Source: Lachnospiraceae bacterium (GTDB lineage: Bacteria > Bacillota > Clostridia > Lachnospirales > Lachnospiraceae). Taken from it: a stretch of 64,000 nucleotides of DNA. The notes under the pieces were generated by a model. The model was not told the DNA's origin and did no database searches. It saw only the letters and a list, made by a program, of their open reading frames with translations. The position numbers and the translations under genes are program-made. Position 1 is the stretch's first letter, and the number at the start of each line of letters is the position of its first letter. Shown one piece after another: positions 44,601-52,867 of this stretch. The DNA lies in contig JAFZRZ010000040.1 in NCBI GenBank assembly GCA_017619635.1, forward strand, positions 124,001 through 188,000, in the 5' to 3' direction.

Positions 44601-45326
44601 GTCATGGCTATAGCAAATGCTGTCGATGCCAAAGACGTTCGTACGCATCAGCATTCGACACGTGTGGCACAGTATTCGGTATTGATAGCACAAGAAATGA
44701 ACTGTTTCAAATGGTGGGAACGCAGAAAAGCCCTTTCCAACCTTGGAAAAGCTGCACAGATGCATGATATCGGTAAGATCGGTGTTCCTGACAGCGTGCT
44801 TAATAAAGTCGGCCGACTTACAGATGAAGAATATGCGACAATGAAATCTCACGTAATAAGAGGCGCAAATATCCTTAAGGATTTCACACTTGTTGAACAT
44901 GTAGAGGATGGAACACGTTATCACCATGAGCGCTATGACGGTAAGGGATATCCTGACGGACTAAAAGGTGAAGAGATCCCTCTGTTTGCCCGTATCATCT
45001 CTGTAGCAGATACGTTTGATGCCATGACTTCGAACCGTGTCTATAGAAATCATATGGATACCGATTATGTTATGAATGAGATGAAGCGCGGACGAGGAAC
45101 ACAGTTTGATCCCGAAGCGCTGGATGCGTTCTTACGACTTATTGAAAAAGGAGTTATCAATCTCGACGAGCTTTATGCTCAGAAACGTGCTGAGATAGCA
45201 AGTGCATCACAGGAAGCACAGGAGGAACTTACACGCCGAGTTGAGGAGGATAAGAAGATCCAGGAGGCTCAGCTTAAGAAAGAAGAAAACAAAGAATCTG
45301 AGGATGAGAAAGGAGAAAAAGCATGA
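41667..45326 (+). CDS. ECF-S-like / two-component propeller / Y_Y_Y / HD-GYP sensor phosphodiesterase
   Basis: A 1219-residue membrane receptor predicted to degrade c-di-GMP. Residues about 8-180 form five or six helices with LPLWADSFGT and GPVCGGMVGLTGNL, resembling ECF-transporter S components and the 8969 gene. After a further hydrophobic segment (about 190-212), residues about 222-860 are a beta-propeller of Reg_prop repeats (LWIGTYAGLYRYNG, LWIGTNDNGL, HLWICTYGSGLLEY). A Y_Y_Y domain (about 866-935) carries GYDNQWTIV. A helix (about 945-965) leads to HD-GYP with HDIGKIG (about His1033) and HHERYDGKGYPDG, intact. Reg_prop/Y_Y_Y is usual in hybrid kinases that sense glycans, so its union with HD-GYP is unusual. 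AAGGG precedes ATG 41667. Its stop overlaps the BMP gene as ATGA. Confidence 0.87.
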   Translation: MNKWKTWQIVLFVAMCVCMNICGKLLAVWLQLPLWADSFGTALCAYIAGPVCGGMVGLTGNLAYCMINHISAAYSITSIALGIIVGVAARKRWFDQFYGFMKAASLAMLTALVVSVPVNILLNNGYTGNKWGDGVIEYLLTKEWSPFLCSLLGQLAIEFADKVLTIAAVYIVILIRRWRRKHDADKATLQGNATTAAMLLFVSLSLILAIPVRAYAANEKETIDYNDYVQSVYSSNNGLPCGEANDIAQTNDGVLWIGTYAGLYRYNGREFRWIDDYESVKNVNCLYVDEEGRLWIGTNDNGLSIVIREKIVNVLDQSSGLPSDSVRSIIRATDGYYYIGTTSSMQILIMNNGLKIANTLPEVNYADSITADQKGHVAAISSDGTLYLMKNGEIVNSMSLPDENELFNCCAFSPDGKLMVGSSTNHIYSYNISDDDRFKIDNVITCKDVSSINNLNYLSNGTLFISTDSGVSYLDFTGYHVLNTNDFNNSIDNMLYDYQGNLWFTSSRLGLLRLAKSPFKDVYGAIGMERKVVNAIVSWQDCYYIGTDSGLNIVDRSCREQIENELSEQLDGKRIRCMLVDKKNHLWICTYGSGLLEYAPSGEQWAYNADNGSFGNRARIVTELNDGTILAAGDSGISFIKDHQVTQTIRNEDGLINSMILTLTEKSDGTILAGTDGDGLAVLKNGKVSEILSRDDGLSSDVILRTVKDPKSDGVFIVTSNSLCYLEPEGNIRILDKFPYFNNYDIFVKDEDTLFVMSSAGIYVVERDELVEGGEIAWELLDARRGLGTSLTANSWNYYNGNNELFLPCDTGVYIIDVEKYNSDIRSYRMQLASVRLDGVLQPIDRTGAITVGQGIDRIELGPEILNYTIQEPNVGYFLEGYDNQWTIVPQNSLNNIIYVNLPAGKYTFHLAIFDSAGEKVLEERKFDLEKEGELYEHTGFMAYMLGLLSLFLIWFTWLIVQRQINQQQIKLNMANETVMAIANAVDAKDVRTHQHSTRVAQYSVLIAQEMNCFKWWERRKALSNLGKAAQMHDIGKIGVPDSVLNKVGRLTDEEYATMKSHVIRGANILKDFTLVEHVEDGTRYHHERYDGKGYPDGLKGEEIPLFARIISVADTFDAMTSNRVYRNHMDTDYVMNEMKRGRGTQFDPEALDAFLRLIEKGVINLDELYAQKRAEIASASQEAQEELTRRVEEDKKIQEAQLKKEENKESEDEKGEKA

Positions 45327-46519
45327 AACGGATTTATATTGCCACCGCACTGACCTGTCTTATACTGCTTACTGCTTTCCTCTTAATCTTCAGGCTTTTT
45401 AATCTTACAGGTCAGAAAGATCACCTTACTGTGGGCTTTGTATATGATAACGATGAGAGTACACCCTATACCTATAATTTCTCACTGGCCAAAGATGCCG
45501 TGGAAAAGAAATACGGAGAACGTGTTGATATATTAACCTGCAGCAACGTGCTTGATGATGAAATGGAAGAACCATTAAGAGAGCTTGCAAATAAAGGCTG
45601 TGACATCATATTCTTTAACGGATACAGCGAACTTGTCATGAAACTTGCACCTGACTATCCAAACATCCAGTTTTGTCAGACTTCATACATGGATATGAAC
45701 GGTGTCACGGTACCTGCAAACTATCATACATTCAAAGGTGAAGCTTATCAGGGCAGATATGTAAGCGGAATAGCTGCAGGAATGAAAATAAAACAGATGA
45801 TCTCTGATGGTATTATCACTGATGATCAGGCACTTGTCGGTTTTGTCGCTGCATTCCCAACCTCTGAAGTCATATCAGGCTACACTGCCTTTTTACTTGG
45901 TGTACGTTCTGTTGTACCGCAGGCTGTTATGCGTGTATCATATACAGAGACATGGAGCAGTTACGCACAGGAGAAAAATGCTGCTGTTGAACTTATAGAT
46001 GAAGGATGTGTTATCATCTCTCAGCATACTGATACTATCGGTCCTGCAATTGCTTGCGAGGAAGCTTTGGCAAACCGCGAAGTATATTTTGTAGGAAACA
46101 ATCAGAGTATGTCTGAAGTGGCTCCCGGTTCTTCTCTTGTAACATCAAGGATATGCTGGGAACCTTATGTTCTTTCAGCCGTTGAAGCAGTAATGACAAA
46201 CAAGGATATCGAATCGGTTGTATCAGGCCGTATACACGGAACGGATGTATCCGCAGGTTTTGATAAGGGATGGGTTGAAATGGAGGATCTTAACCTTCAG
46301 GTAGCCGCTCCCGGTACGCAGAAAGCCATGGATAATGCGATAAACCAGTTTAAACTCGGCTATGTAAATTTCGTCTTTAAGGGAGATTATACAGGTGTTG
46401 ATCCTGATGATCCGTCTGATACAATCAATCTTAAAACCGGTTACACGGAAAATGAGAATACTTCATATCCTCTTTTCCACTATATACTATCAGATGTGAT
46501 AACGATCAAAGATCAGTAA
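45323..46519 (+). CDS. BMP/PnrA-family ligand-binding protein, membrane-anchored
   Basis: A 398-residue extracytoplasmic binding protein of the BMP family, whose members bind purine nucleosides or similar ligands for ABC transporters. The N-terminus is a membrane helix (about residues 5-27) without a lipobox cysteine, so it is anchored rather than lipidated. Recognisable segments are VGFVYDNDE, FNGYSEL, GIAAGMKIKQM, GFVAAFPTSEVISGY and FVGNNQSMSEVAPG. It starts inside the HD-GYP gene stop (ATGA) with AAAGGAG upstream, and no permease or ATPase gene follows. I infer it presents ligand to the coupled HD-GYP receptor rather than feeding a transporter. A transporter elsewhere could use it instead. 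Confidence 0.85.
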   Translation: MKRIYIATALTCLILLTAFLLIFRLFNLTGQKDHLTVGFVYDNDESTPYTYNFSLAKDAVEKKYGERVDILTCSNVLDDEMEEPLRELANKGCDIIFFNGYSELVMKLAPDYPNIQFCQTSYMDMNGVTVPANYHTFKGEAYQGRYVSGIAAGMKIKQMISDGIITDDQALVGFVAAFPTSEVISGYTAFLLGVRSVVPQAVMRVSYTETWSSYAQEKNAAVELIDEGCVIISQHTDTIGPAIACEEALANREVYFVGNNQSMSEVAPGSSLVTSRICWEPYVLSAVEAVMTNKDIESVVSGRIHGTDVSAGFDKGWVEMEDLNLQVAAPGTQKAMDNAINQFKLGYVNFVFKGDYTGVDPDDPSDTINLKTGYTENENTSYPLFHYILSDVITIKDQ

Positions 46520-46542
46520 TAAGATTCTTTTATCAATAAATA

Positions 46543-46581
46543 ATGGGTGAATGGAGTTAATCTCCGCTCACCCATATTTTT
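46543..46581. terminator. Strong bidirectional terminator
   Basis: ATGGGTGA and TCACCCAT form an 8-bp stem with an inner GGAG/CTCC stem, followed by TTTT; it separates the BMP gene from the converging HD-GYP gene. Confidence 0.92.
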
Positions 46582-46582
46582 A

Positions 46583-48838
46583 TTACTGGTCTTCTTTATC
46601 CTCGTATGTTATGCAGATATTTGTAAGTGCACACTGATCACCTGTAAGAGAAACATATACATCTTCTGCCTTATCGATGATGGTCGTTACGGCCCTAATG
46701 CTTATTCCCAGATTCTCGGTGTATGTTGTGATCTTATCATCATCCACGCTGAAAGACACAACACTGTCAAATCCGGCCTTTAGGTCTTTCTTCCATTCAT
46801 CCCAGCCTTTGAAATCATCACCCTTATTGATCGTAAGCTTATTACTTGAAACCTTTTCAGCTTCCCAGTATTCACCATCCATCCTTATTAGAGCATACTC
46901 TTTATAATTCTCCCCTCCGGGTTTTTTATCTTCAGAATAGAAAATATCTACATAAGGACAATGCCATATCATCCTGGCTGTCGGAAGGCTCATAGAATGG
47001 AATGATATCTTCATGCCGTCTCTGACCGGAATACCTGTTGTTGATGCGATCCTGTAGCCGTCTATCTGAATATTGGGTATATCTCCTGCAGGAACGTTTA
47101 TATAAGTGATCTCCTCAGCTATCCTTGGGATATAGTCATCAGGCATATACTCTTCTTCCTGAGACATGCTCACATCGAATATATGACAGTTATCACCTGT
47201 AAGACCGATATATGTGTAACGAGCGCTGTCAGGGAGTGCGATAGTTATACTTACAAGTCTGATACCGTCATCTATCTTCATAAGTATATGATCTTTAATC
47301 TTTACCGCTTCTATATCATATATCAATCTGTCTGATCTTGAACCATTATATGATAAGTTACTCTTACTCTCAGTAACTTTGATCTTTCTTGCACCCTTTA
47401 TTTCATTTTTGCCGTCAAACCATATCTGGGCATACTCAAAATAGTTAAGCTCTTTTATCTCTCGATCTGAGTCATGATACCTTGCATCAAGAGAGTCAAA
47501 CAGGATCATGCAAGGCGCAAACTCTTTACTTCGTTTATCCATCGCTTCACAACTGAATCTGATCCTCTTTATCACAGGAGCAGGGCCGATCTGGATACCG
47601 TCTGATATCTCATCTCTTGACTTTTTACAAAACAGAGAGCTTTTTCCGGCAAGTTCCTTTAGAGTATTGCGCTCTCTCATCTCATAGTCTGTATCAACAT
47701 CGATAAGATGCTGCATTATCTTTGCAAATCTTGGATCAAACTGTGTTCCGGAACCTTTAACTATCTCTTCTCTTACAGTCTGCTGAGGTATGGTATCACG
47801 ATAGCTTCTTGTTGAAGTCATGGCATCATATGCATCTGCTACAGAGATTATCCTGGCAACCTCAGGGATATCATCACCCTTTAAGCCGTTGGGATAGCCT
47901 TTGCCATCATAACGCTCATGATGGAAGTTAGCACCCAGTATTAGATTTGGATACTCATTAATGCCTCTTAAGATCTGGGCTCCCAAAACAGGGTGCTGCT
48001 TTATGACCTTGTATTCATCATCTGTTAACTTACCTTTTTTATTGATTATGTTATCATCTATACCGATCTTTCCTACATCATGAAGAAGAGCGATGTAATA
48101 GATCTCATCGCACTCAGCCTGACTCTTTCCTGACATCTGTGCGATCTTCTTTGAATACTCTGCAACTCTCGAAGAATGACCGTGTGTATATTCATCCTTT
48201 GCATCTATTGCGTTAACCAAAGCTGTTGCAGTCTGTTCAAACAGACGCTTCAGATTCTTATCTTCCTCTTCCTTTCTGTAGAGACTTAACTGGAAACTGA
48301 TCAAAACGTAAACGATGGCACTGACGATAAAAAGACCTGCTATCGTATCAAAGAAGTTACCGCCTCTGGGGTATTCTGTTATAAGATCAGGGAAATAATA
48401 GCCTATAGTCCAGCACAGTATCATGACAATACCATCCAGTACCAGCATTACACGCTGTAACTTCCCTTCCAGGATAAGAGCTATATAAATAGTACCGAGA
48501 AGTAGCCATATGGGTGCTCCTCCGTTTACTCCGCCGTTTGTAAAGAACATAGCCGGAAGGAATATGAAAACCAGTATGACTGAAAGCACAACACGCGCTC
48601 TTTCTATAAGATCTTTTTTGATCGAGTAATAAACATATATGGAAAAGAATACCGCTCCAATAAAAGTAGATATAGTCGCAGACAGAGGCTCTTTCATTAT
48701 CAGTCCGCATGGTATTGCCGCAAAAATAGCCAGCAAGACAAGAACAGAAAAAAGGATGAATGTCCTTTTTTTGATGTCTACTGACTGATCATATATATAT
48801 TCTTTTATATGCTTTGGAGACAGATTAAGCCTCTTCAT
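46583..48838 (-). CDS. Membrane HD-GYP phosphodiesterase with duplicated C-terminal domain
   Basis: A 751-residue c-di-GMP phosphodiesterase candidate. Six hydrophobic segments in residues about 25-205 include FTNGGVNGGAPIWLLLG, a MASE-like sensor module. HD-GYP (about 210-390) keeps HSSRVAEYS, HDVGKIGIDD and HHERYDGKGYPNG. Residues about 430-751 hold two copies of a 130-160-residue beta-rich domain; each ends in an aligned segment, YIGLTGDNCHIFDVS and YVSLTGDQCALTNIC. They resemble concanavalin-like carbohydrate or jelly-roll folds but have no assigned family. These domains are cytoplasmic by topology, which is odd for such a fold. Converges with the BMP operon. Confidence 0.83.
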   Translation of the reverse strand: MKRLNLSPKHIKEYIYDQSVDIKKRTFILFSVLVLLAIFAAIPCGLIMKEPLSATISTFIGAVFFSIYVYYSIKKDLIERARVVLSVILVFIFLPAMFFTNGGVNGGAPIWLLLGTIYIALILEGKLQRVMLVLDGIVMILCWTIGYYFPDLITEYPRGGNFFDTIAGLFIVSAIVYVLISFQLSLYRKEEEDKNLKRLFEQTATALVNAIDAKDEYTHGHSSRVAEYSKKIAQMSGKSQAECDEIYYIALLHDVGKIGIDDNIINKKGKLTDDEYKVIKQHPVLGAQILRGINEYPNLILGANFHHERYDGKGYPNGLKGDDIPEVARIISVADAYDAMTSTRSYRDTIPQQTVREEIVKGSGTQFDPRFAKIMQHLIDVDTDYEMRERNTLKELAGKSSLFCKKSRDEISDGIQIGPAPVIKRIRFSCEAMDKRSKEFAPCMILFDSLDARYHDSDREIKELNYFEYAQIWFDGKNEIKGARKIKVTESKSNLSYNGSRSDRLIYDIEAVKIKDHILMKIDDGIRLVSITIALPDSARYTYIGLTGDNCHIFDVSMSQEEEYMPDDYIPRIAEEITYINVPAGDIPNIQIDGYRIASTTGIPVRDGMKISFHSMSLPTARMIWHCPYVDIFYSEDKKPGGENYKEYALIRMDGEYWEAEKVSSNKLTINKGDDFKGWDEWKKDLKAGFDSVVSFSVDDDKITTYTENLGISIRAVTTIIDKAEDVYVSLTGDQCALTNICITYEDKEDQ

Positions 48839-48871
48839 TATGAAATTCCCCTCAAAGTATATTTATGTATT

Positions 48872-49732
48872 TTAACCGGCATCTTTAACCAGCTTTTCAC
48901 TCAGTTCATACAGTCTTTTTGCCAGATTGATATCCTGTGAACGTTTTGATGAACGTGCGATCTTACATTTATAGAAATATTCTCCTGTCACATCTTTTAC
49001 AGACTCATCCGTTGCCAGAAATATCGCTGTGCGTGCGCCCTCTTCGGGAGTAAGAAAGAAGGGTTTTAGCATTCCCGTTATCGTCTTTCCAAAACCGCTT
49101 TCCCTGTCTATGCCTATATTTGTTGCAACGGCACCCGGATGACAGCAGTTGACTGTTATACCTTTTGATTTGACACGTTTGGCAAGTTCTCTTGTGAAAA
49201 GAACATTGGCAAGTTTGCTTTGGGAATATGCCTTTATCACATTGAATCCCTTCTTAAGATTGATATCATCAAAATGGATCTTACCAGTCTTATGCGCACC
49301 GCTTGCCACATTTACGATGCGTGCACCTTCTTTCATCATATCAAGCAGTTGAGTCGTTAAAAGAAAATGTCCTATATGATTTATTCCAAACTGTCTTTCC
49401 AGTCCTTCCTTTGTTTCCTGTCTGTCTAAAGATATGAATCCGGCATTGTTTACTAGTATGTCTATCTTTTCAAAGCGTTCATGAACTTGAGCGGAAAATG
49501 ATCTTATGGAATCATAATCCCCCAGATCACAAAGGATAAGATATGTCCTGCTGTTACCGTCTTGAAGCAGCTCATGGTATGCTTCCAAGCCTCTTTTCTC
49601 GTTTCTGCAAAGCATTATAACAGTCGCGCCCTCATCAAGCAGAGCACGTGCTGTAGCCATACCCATACCCGAATTTGCTCCTGTTACAACCGCCACTTTT
49701 CCCAACAGTCTTTTCATATATTTCTCACTCAT
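48872..49732 (-). CDS. Short-chain dehydrogenase/reductase (retinol dehydrogenase-like)
   Basis: NAD(P)-dependent oxidoreductase of 286 residues. The Rossmann motif is VVTGANSGMGMA, with NNAG at about residue 95 and the catalytic YSQSK with an upstream Ser in NVASGA. The C-terminus resembles WWOX/retinol-dehydrogenase-type SDRs. The substrate is unknown. An in-frame ATG at 49717 could be the start; neither has a strong binding site. Confidence 0.85.
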   Translation of the reverse strand: MSEKYMKRLLGKVAVVTGANSGMGMATARALLDEGATVIMLCRNEKRGLEAYHELLQDGNSRTYLILCDLGDYDSIRSFSAQVHERFEKIDILVNNAGFISLDRQETKEGLERQFGINHIGHFLLTTQLLDMMKEGARIVNVASGAHKTGKIHFDDINLKKGFNVIKAYSQSKLANVLFTRELAKRVKSKGITVNCCHPGAVATNIGIDRESGFGKTITGMLKPFFLTPEEGARTAIFLATDESVKDVTGEYFYKCKIARSSKRSQDINLAKRLYELSEKLVKDAG

Positions 49733-49790
49733 AAACCATAAACAATATATTACTTTCAGCGTAACACATTATATTGTCTCATACGTAATA

Positions 49791-49821
49791 AAGAGCTCAT
49801 CCTTTTTAGGTCTGAGCTCTT
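49791..49821 (-). terminator. Probable terminator of the hybrid kinase operon
   Basis: On the minus strand AAGAGCTCA pairs with TGAGCTCTT (9-bp perfect stem) 13 bases past the kinase stop. The T run after it is short. Confidence 0.65.
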
Positions 49822-49833
49822 AATCAATCTTAT

Positions 49834-51585
49834 TTATTCTACAGGCGGCATCTCTATAAGCCATCCGGGCAGCCAGTGCTTTAACATGTTCTCAAGTTCA
49901 AGCGGTACGATAGGCTTTGACAGATAGTCATCAAATCCAAGACGCATATACTCTTCCTTTGCACCCGAAAGGGCATTTGCGGTAAGAGCAATGACAGGTG
50001 TCTTGTTGATAAGCTTCTGATCCTTAAGTATACGTAAGCATTCCGTACCATCCATCTCAGGCATCATATGGTCAAGAAGGATGACATCATAAAATTCATT
50101 TCTGACTTTATCAAGACACTCCTGACCGCTGTGAGCAAGATCTATCCTGATCTCTGTTGACTTAAGCAGGTTCTTTACAACAACAAGGTTCATGTTGTTA
50201 TCATCGACTGCAAGAACTTTTGCTTTGGGTGCCTTGAACGAAGGCTTGTAGTTCTTTGACTTGGCAGCGGGCTTGTTGAACTTAAAGTCAAATTCACCTA
50301 CCTCATCATGTTTAACGACCTTCTGAGGTATCGTTACTATGAATTCGGATCCTTTTCCGTAATCACTCAATACATCTATCTTACCGTGCATAAGCTTCAC
50401 ATATCCGCCTACGATGGCAAGTCCGAGTCCTGTACCTTCTATGTTCTTGTTATGCGCTTCCTCAAGTCTCTGGAATGAGGTGAACAGCTTGTTTATATCA
50501 GTCTTCTTGATACCTCTTCCGGTATCCTTAACACTGATCTTAAGATCTATCTGTGACTTGCTCCTGTTGATGAAATCAACATCAAGGGTTATCGTACCTG
50601 TCTCAGTATATTTGACCGCGTTGGTCAAAAGATTTAATACGATCTGACGGATACGTACCTCATCACCGTAAAGATAATTGGGTATCTGAGGATTGATCTT
50701 AAGCTTAAGGCCCAGATTCTTCTTACCTGCTCTGTCTTTGATCATATTCATAAGGTCGTTACATACAGTGGAGAGCTGATACTCAACTCTGATGATCGCA
50801 ACCTTACCTGACTCTATCTTACTAAGATCGAGGATATCATTTATAAGAGCAAGAAGCATGCTTCCTGAACTTGCTATGTTACGTGAGTACTCGGAGATCT
50901 GCTCATTCTCACTCTCTCTTTGTATCATCTCATTCATACCAAGCACGGCATTGATGGGAGTACGGATCTCATGAGACATATTTGAGAGGAATTCCGATTT
51001 TGCTTTTACGGCATTTCTTGCTTCATCAACCTTGGTCTCTACGACACGGAGCATGTCATCAAGGCTTCGCTCCTGCTCAAGGCTCTTCATTCTCTCATGG
51101 ATGACAAGTTTTACAACCTGTCTGCCTATATAGTTGGCACCCAAAAACATGAAGAATATGGCAAGAAACTGCAGTTCATCCATAGTAACTCTCTTGTTCA
51201 TACGTTCATAGAAGAACATGAAAGTTAACAGGATGATGCACACAAAATTCTGTAACAGATGAAAATCCTCATCCATATATACAAGTGCGAGCATGGACTC
51301 CAAAAAGAGCATGCAGATGAACATGGTTATGGATTTCCATGTGAAATACATCGTAAAGCTGATGATTACATATACAACCAGGTAGAATCTCTTGTATTTG
51401 TAAAGATCAAGGATATTGGCATCCAGAAGGAATCCCGGCATTATTCCTGCAATGATCAGAAATACGATCAGAATGAACCTTGTGGGCCTTCTCATGTCTG
51501 TAGCTATCCATATACCCATGCAGCATACGATGACACCGAGGTAATAGAAAATTGTATTCAGAAAACGGGCATAATTATTGTTCAC
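49834..51585 (-). CDS. Hybrid histidine kinase with receiver domain
   Basis: Membrane two-component sensor of 583 residues. About six hydrophobic helices (residues 10-155) precede a coiled linker. HisKA carries the phospho-acceptor in SNMSHEIRTPINAVLG (about His204), the HATPase domain has DTGRGIKK and GTGLGLAI, and a receiver domain (about 455-575) has VLAVDDNNMN and the Asp in ILLDHMMPEMDG. There is no Hpt domain, so phosphate must pass to another protein or the receiver regulates the kinase itself. The start is GTG with AGGGGGTGA upstream. The first 11 bases overlap the lipid-kinase gene, so the two are coupled. Confidence 0.88.
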   Translation of the reverse strand: MNNNYARFLNTIFYYLGVIVCCMGIWIATDMRRPTRFILIVFLIIAGIMPGFLLDANILDLYKYKRFYLVVYVIISFTMYFTWKSITMFICMLFLESMLALVYMDEDFHLLQNFVCIILLTFMFFYERMNKRVTMDELQFLAIFFMFLGANYIGRQVVKLVIHERMKSLEQERSLDDMLRVVETKVDEARNAVKAKSEFLSNMSHEIRTPINAVLGMNEMIQRESENEQISEYSRNIASSGSMLLALINDILDLSKIESGKVAIIRVEYQLSTVCNDLMNMIKDRAGKKNLGLKLKINPQIPNYLYGDEVRIRQIVLNLLTNAVKYTETGTITLDVDFINRSKSQIDLKISVKDTGRGIKKTDINKLFTSFQRLEEAHNKNIEGTGLGLAIVGGYVKLMHGKIDVLSDYGKGSEFIVTIPQKVVKHDEVGEFDFKFNKPAAKSKNYKPSFKAPKAKVLAVDDNNMNLVVVKNLLKSTEIRIDLAHSGQECLDKVRNEFYDVILLDHMMPEMDGTECLRILKDQKLINKTPVIALTANALSGAKEEYMRLGFDDYLSKPIVPLELENMLKHWLPGWLIEMPPVE

Positions 51586-52504
51586 TCGGAGTCACCCCCT
51601 TTGGCACAACAAAATGCAGTCCTTTTTTGACCATCTCAACTTTGACGGTTCCGCCAAACGTCAGCATCTCACCGTCTACATTGTACTTGATAGGACCATC
51701 GTTTATCCTTCTGATATAAATGTTCTGCGCATCAGCATATTCAGCGATATATTTGAGCTTATAGAACTTTTTGCGCATAAGATTGAAAACTATCGGTATA
51801 GACCAGAATCTTCTGGCATCAGAACGAAGTAAAACAACCTTACCCAGGCCGTCTGTAACATTCGCCTCATCATATATGCTCACATTACCGCCGAGTATGT
51901 TTCCGTTACCAAAGTAAATCTCCGTGAAATCATCAACGTAATGCTTCTCCCCTATGGTAACCTCACATTTTGTCGTATGTGATTTGAACAACGCAAAAGG
52001 AAGGCACCACATATATGGAGATATGTTGCCTATCGTATTGATGAATCTGTATTTCTCAACCTGTTCGAGGAGTACGCTGTCTATACCCATAGAAAATGAG
52101 TTTAAAGCTATATTCTTGTTGTTGAAACGGATATAATCCAGATCCACAACATCACCGTATATGAGCTCCTCAAGCTGTTTGAAACGTTTTTGATCTTTTG
52201 CGGGGAAAACTTTGATAAAACTGTTAGAAAGTCCGCATGGTAAGAAGGCAACCTCGACATTATCAAGGTTGTCTATGTCATTGACGATATTTCGTAGTGT
52301 TCCGCTACCGCCACAGCAGTATATCCTTAGTTTCTCATCCTCGAATATATGCTGTATCCTGTTGATGAGCTCGCCTTCGTAGCCCGCATTTCTGGTATCA
52401 AAGATATAATAATCTATATCCTTGAATTCAGATATCTTTCTTCTGAGCTTCTCGGCAAAATCCATCTTGCCGGCCATCGGATTAACGATGAATACATGAA
52501 TCAT
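51575..52504 (-). CDS. Diacylglycerol/lipid kinase-family protein with variant GGSGT motif
   Basis: The 309-residue protein belongs to the YegS/DgkB/sphingosine-kinase superfamily. IVNPMAGKMD at the N-terminus, LNSFSMGIDS, and FGNGNILGGNVSIYDEANVTDGLGKVVLL are the family segments. The nucleotide-binding motif, normally GGDGT, reads CGGSGTLRN here, so the conserved Asp is Ser; activity may be altered or lost. It is upstream of and overlaps the hybrid kinase gene by 11 bases. This suggests a joint envelope or signalling role, which is inference. GAGGGG precedes the ATG. Confidence 0.82.
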   Translation of the reverse strand: MIHVFIVNPMAGKMDFAEKLRRKISEFKDIDYYIFDTRNAGYEGELINRIQHIFEDEKLRIYCCGGSGTLRNIVNDIDNLDNVEVAFLPCGLSNSFIKVFPAKDQKRFKQLEELIYGDVVDLDYIRFNNKNIALNSFSMGIDSVLLEQVEKYRFINTIGNISPYMWCLPFALFKSHTTKCEVTIGEKHYVDDFTEIYFGNGNILGGNVSIYDEANVTDGLGKVVLLRSDARRFWSIPIVFNLMRKKFYKLKYIAEYADAQNIYIRRINDGPIKYNVDGEMLTFGGTVKVEMVKKGLHFVVPKGVTPSEQ

Positions 52505-52531
52505 GTGATAGTCCCCTCAATACATAATTCT

Positions 52532-52867
52532 TTAATCCAAAGCTAATATGTTAGCACCCTTCCATATGTGGTCAAGGTCATAGAAGCTTCTGCTCTCTTT
52601 ATCAAATATATGTATTATAATATCATTATAATCCATTAATATCCAGTTTGCAGTATTATAACCTTCGATATGTTTGGGTTTTATATCCTTCTTTGCCAGC
52701 TCCTCTTCAACAAAATCAACCATTGCATGAACCTGATTGATATTGTTTCCTGTTGCTATCACAAAATAATCAGCCATTATAGACTGTTCCGATATATCAA
52801 GTACGCTGATATCTTCAGCTTTCTTTTCTGATAATTTGTCTTTTATAAATTTAAGTAGATCGTTCAT
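52532..52867 (-). CDS. rsfS: Ribosomal silencing factor RsfS
   Basis: Binds uL14 of the 50S subunit and blocks subunit joining when nutrients are scarce. The 111-residue protein has DISEQSIMADYFVIATGNN and GYNTANWILMDYNDIIIHIF plus RSFYDLDHIWKGA, all diagnostic. It overlaps the yqeK stop by four bases and ends the obg-yhbY-nadD-yqeK-rsfS run. Confidence 0.94.
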   Translation of the reverse strand: MNDLLKFIKDKLSEKKAEDISVLDISEQSIMADYFVIATGNNINQVHAMVDFVEEELAKKDIKPKHIEGYNTANWILMDYNDIIIHIFDKESRSFYDLDHIWKGANILALD

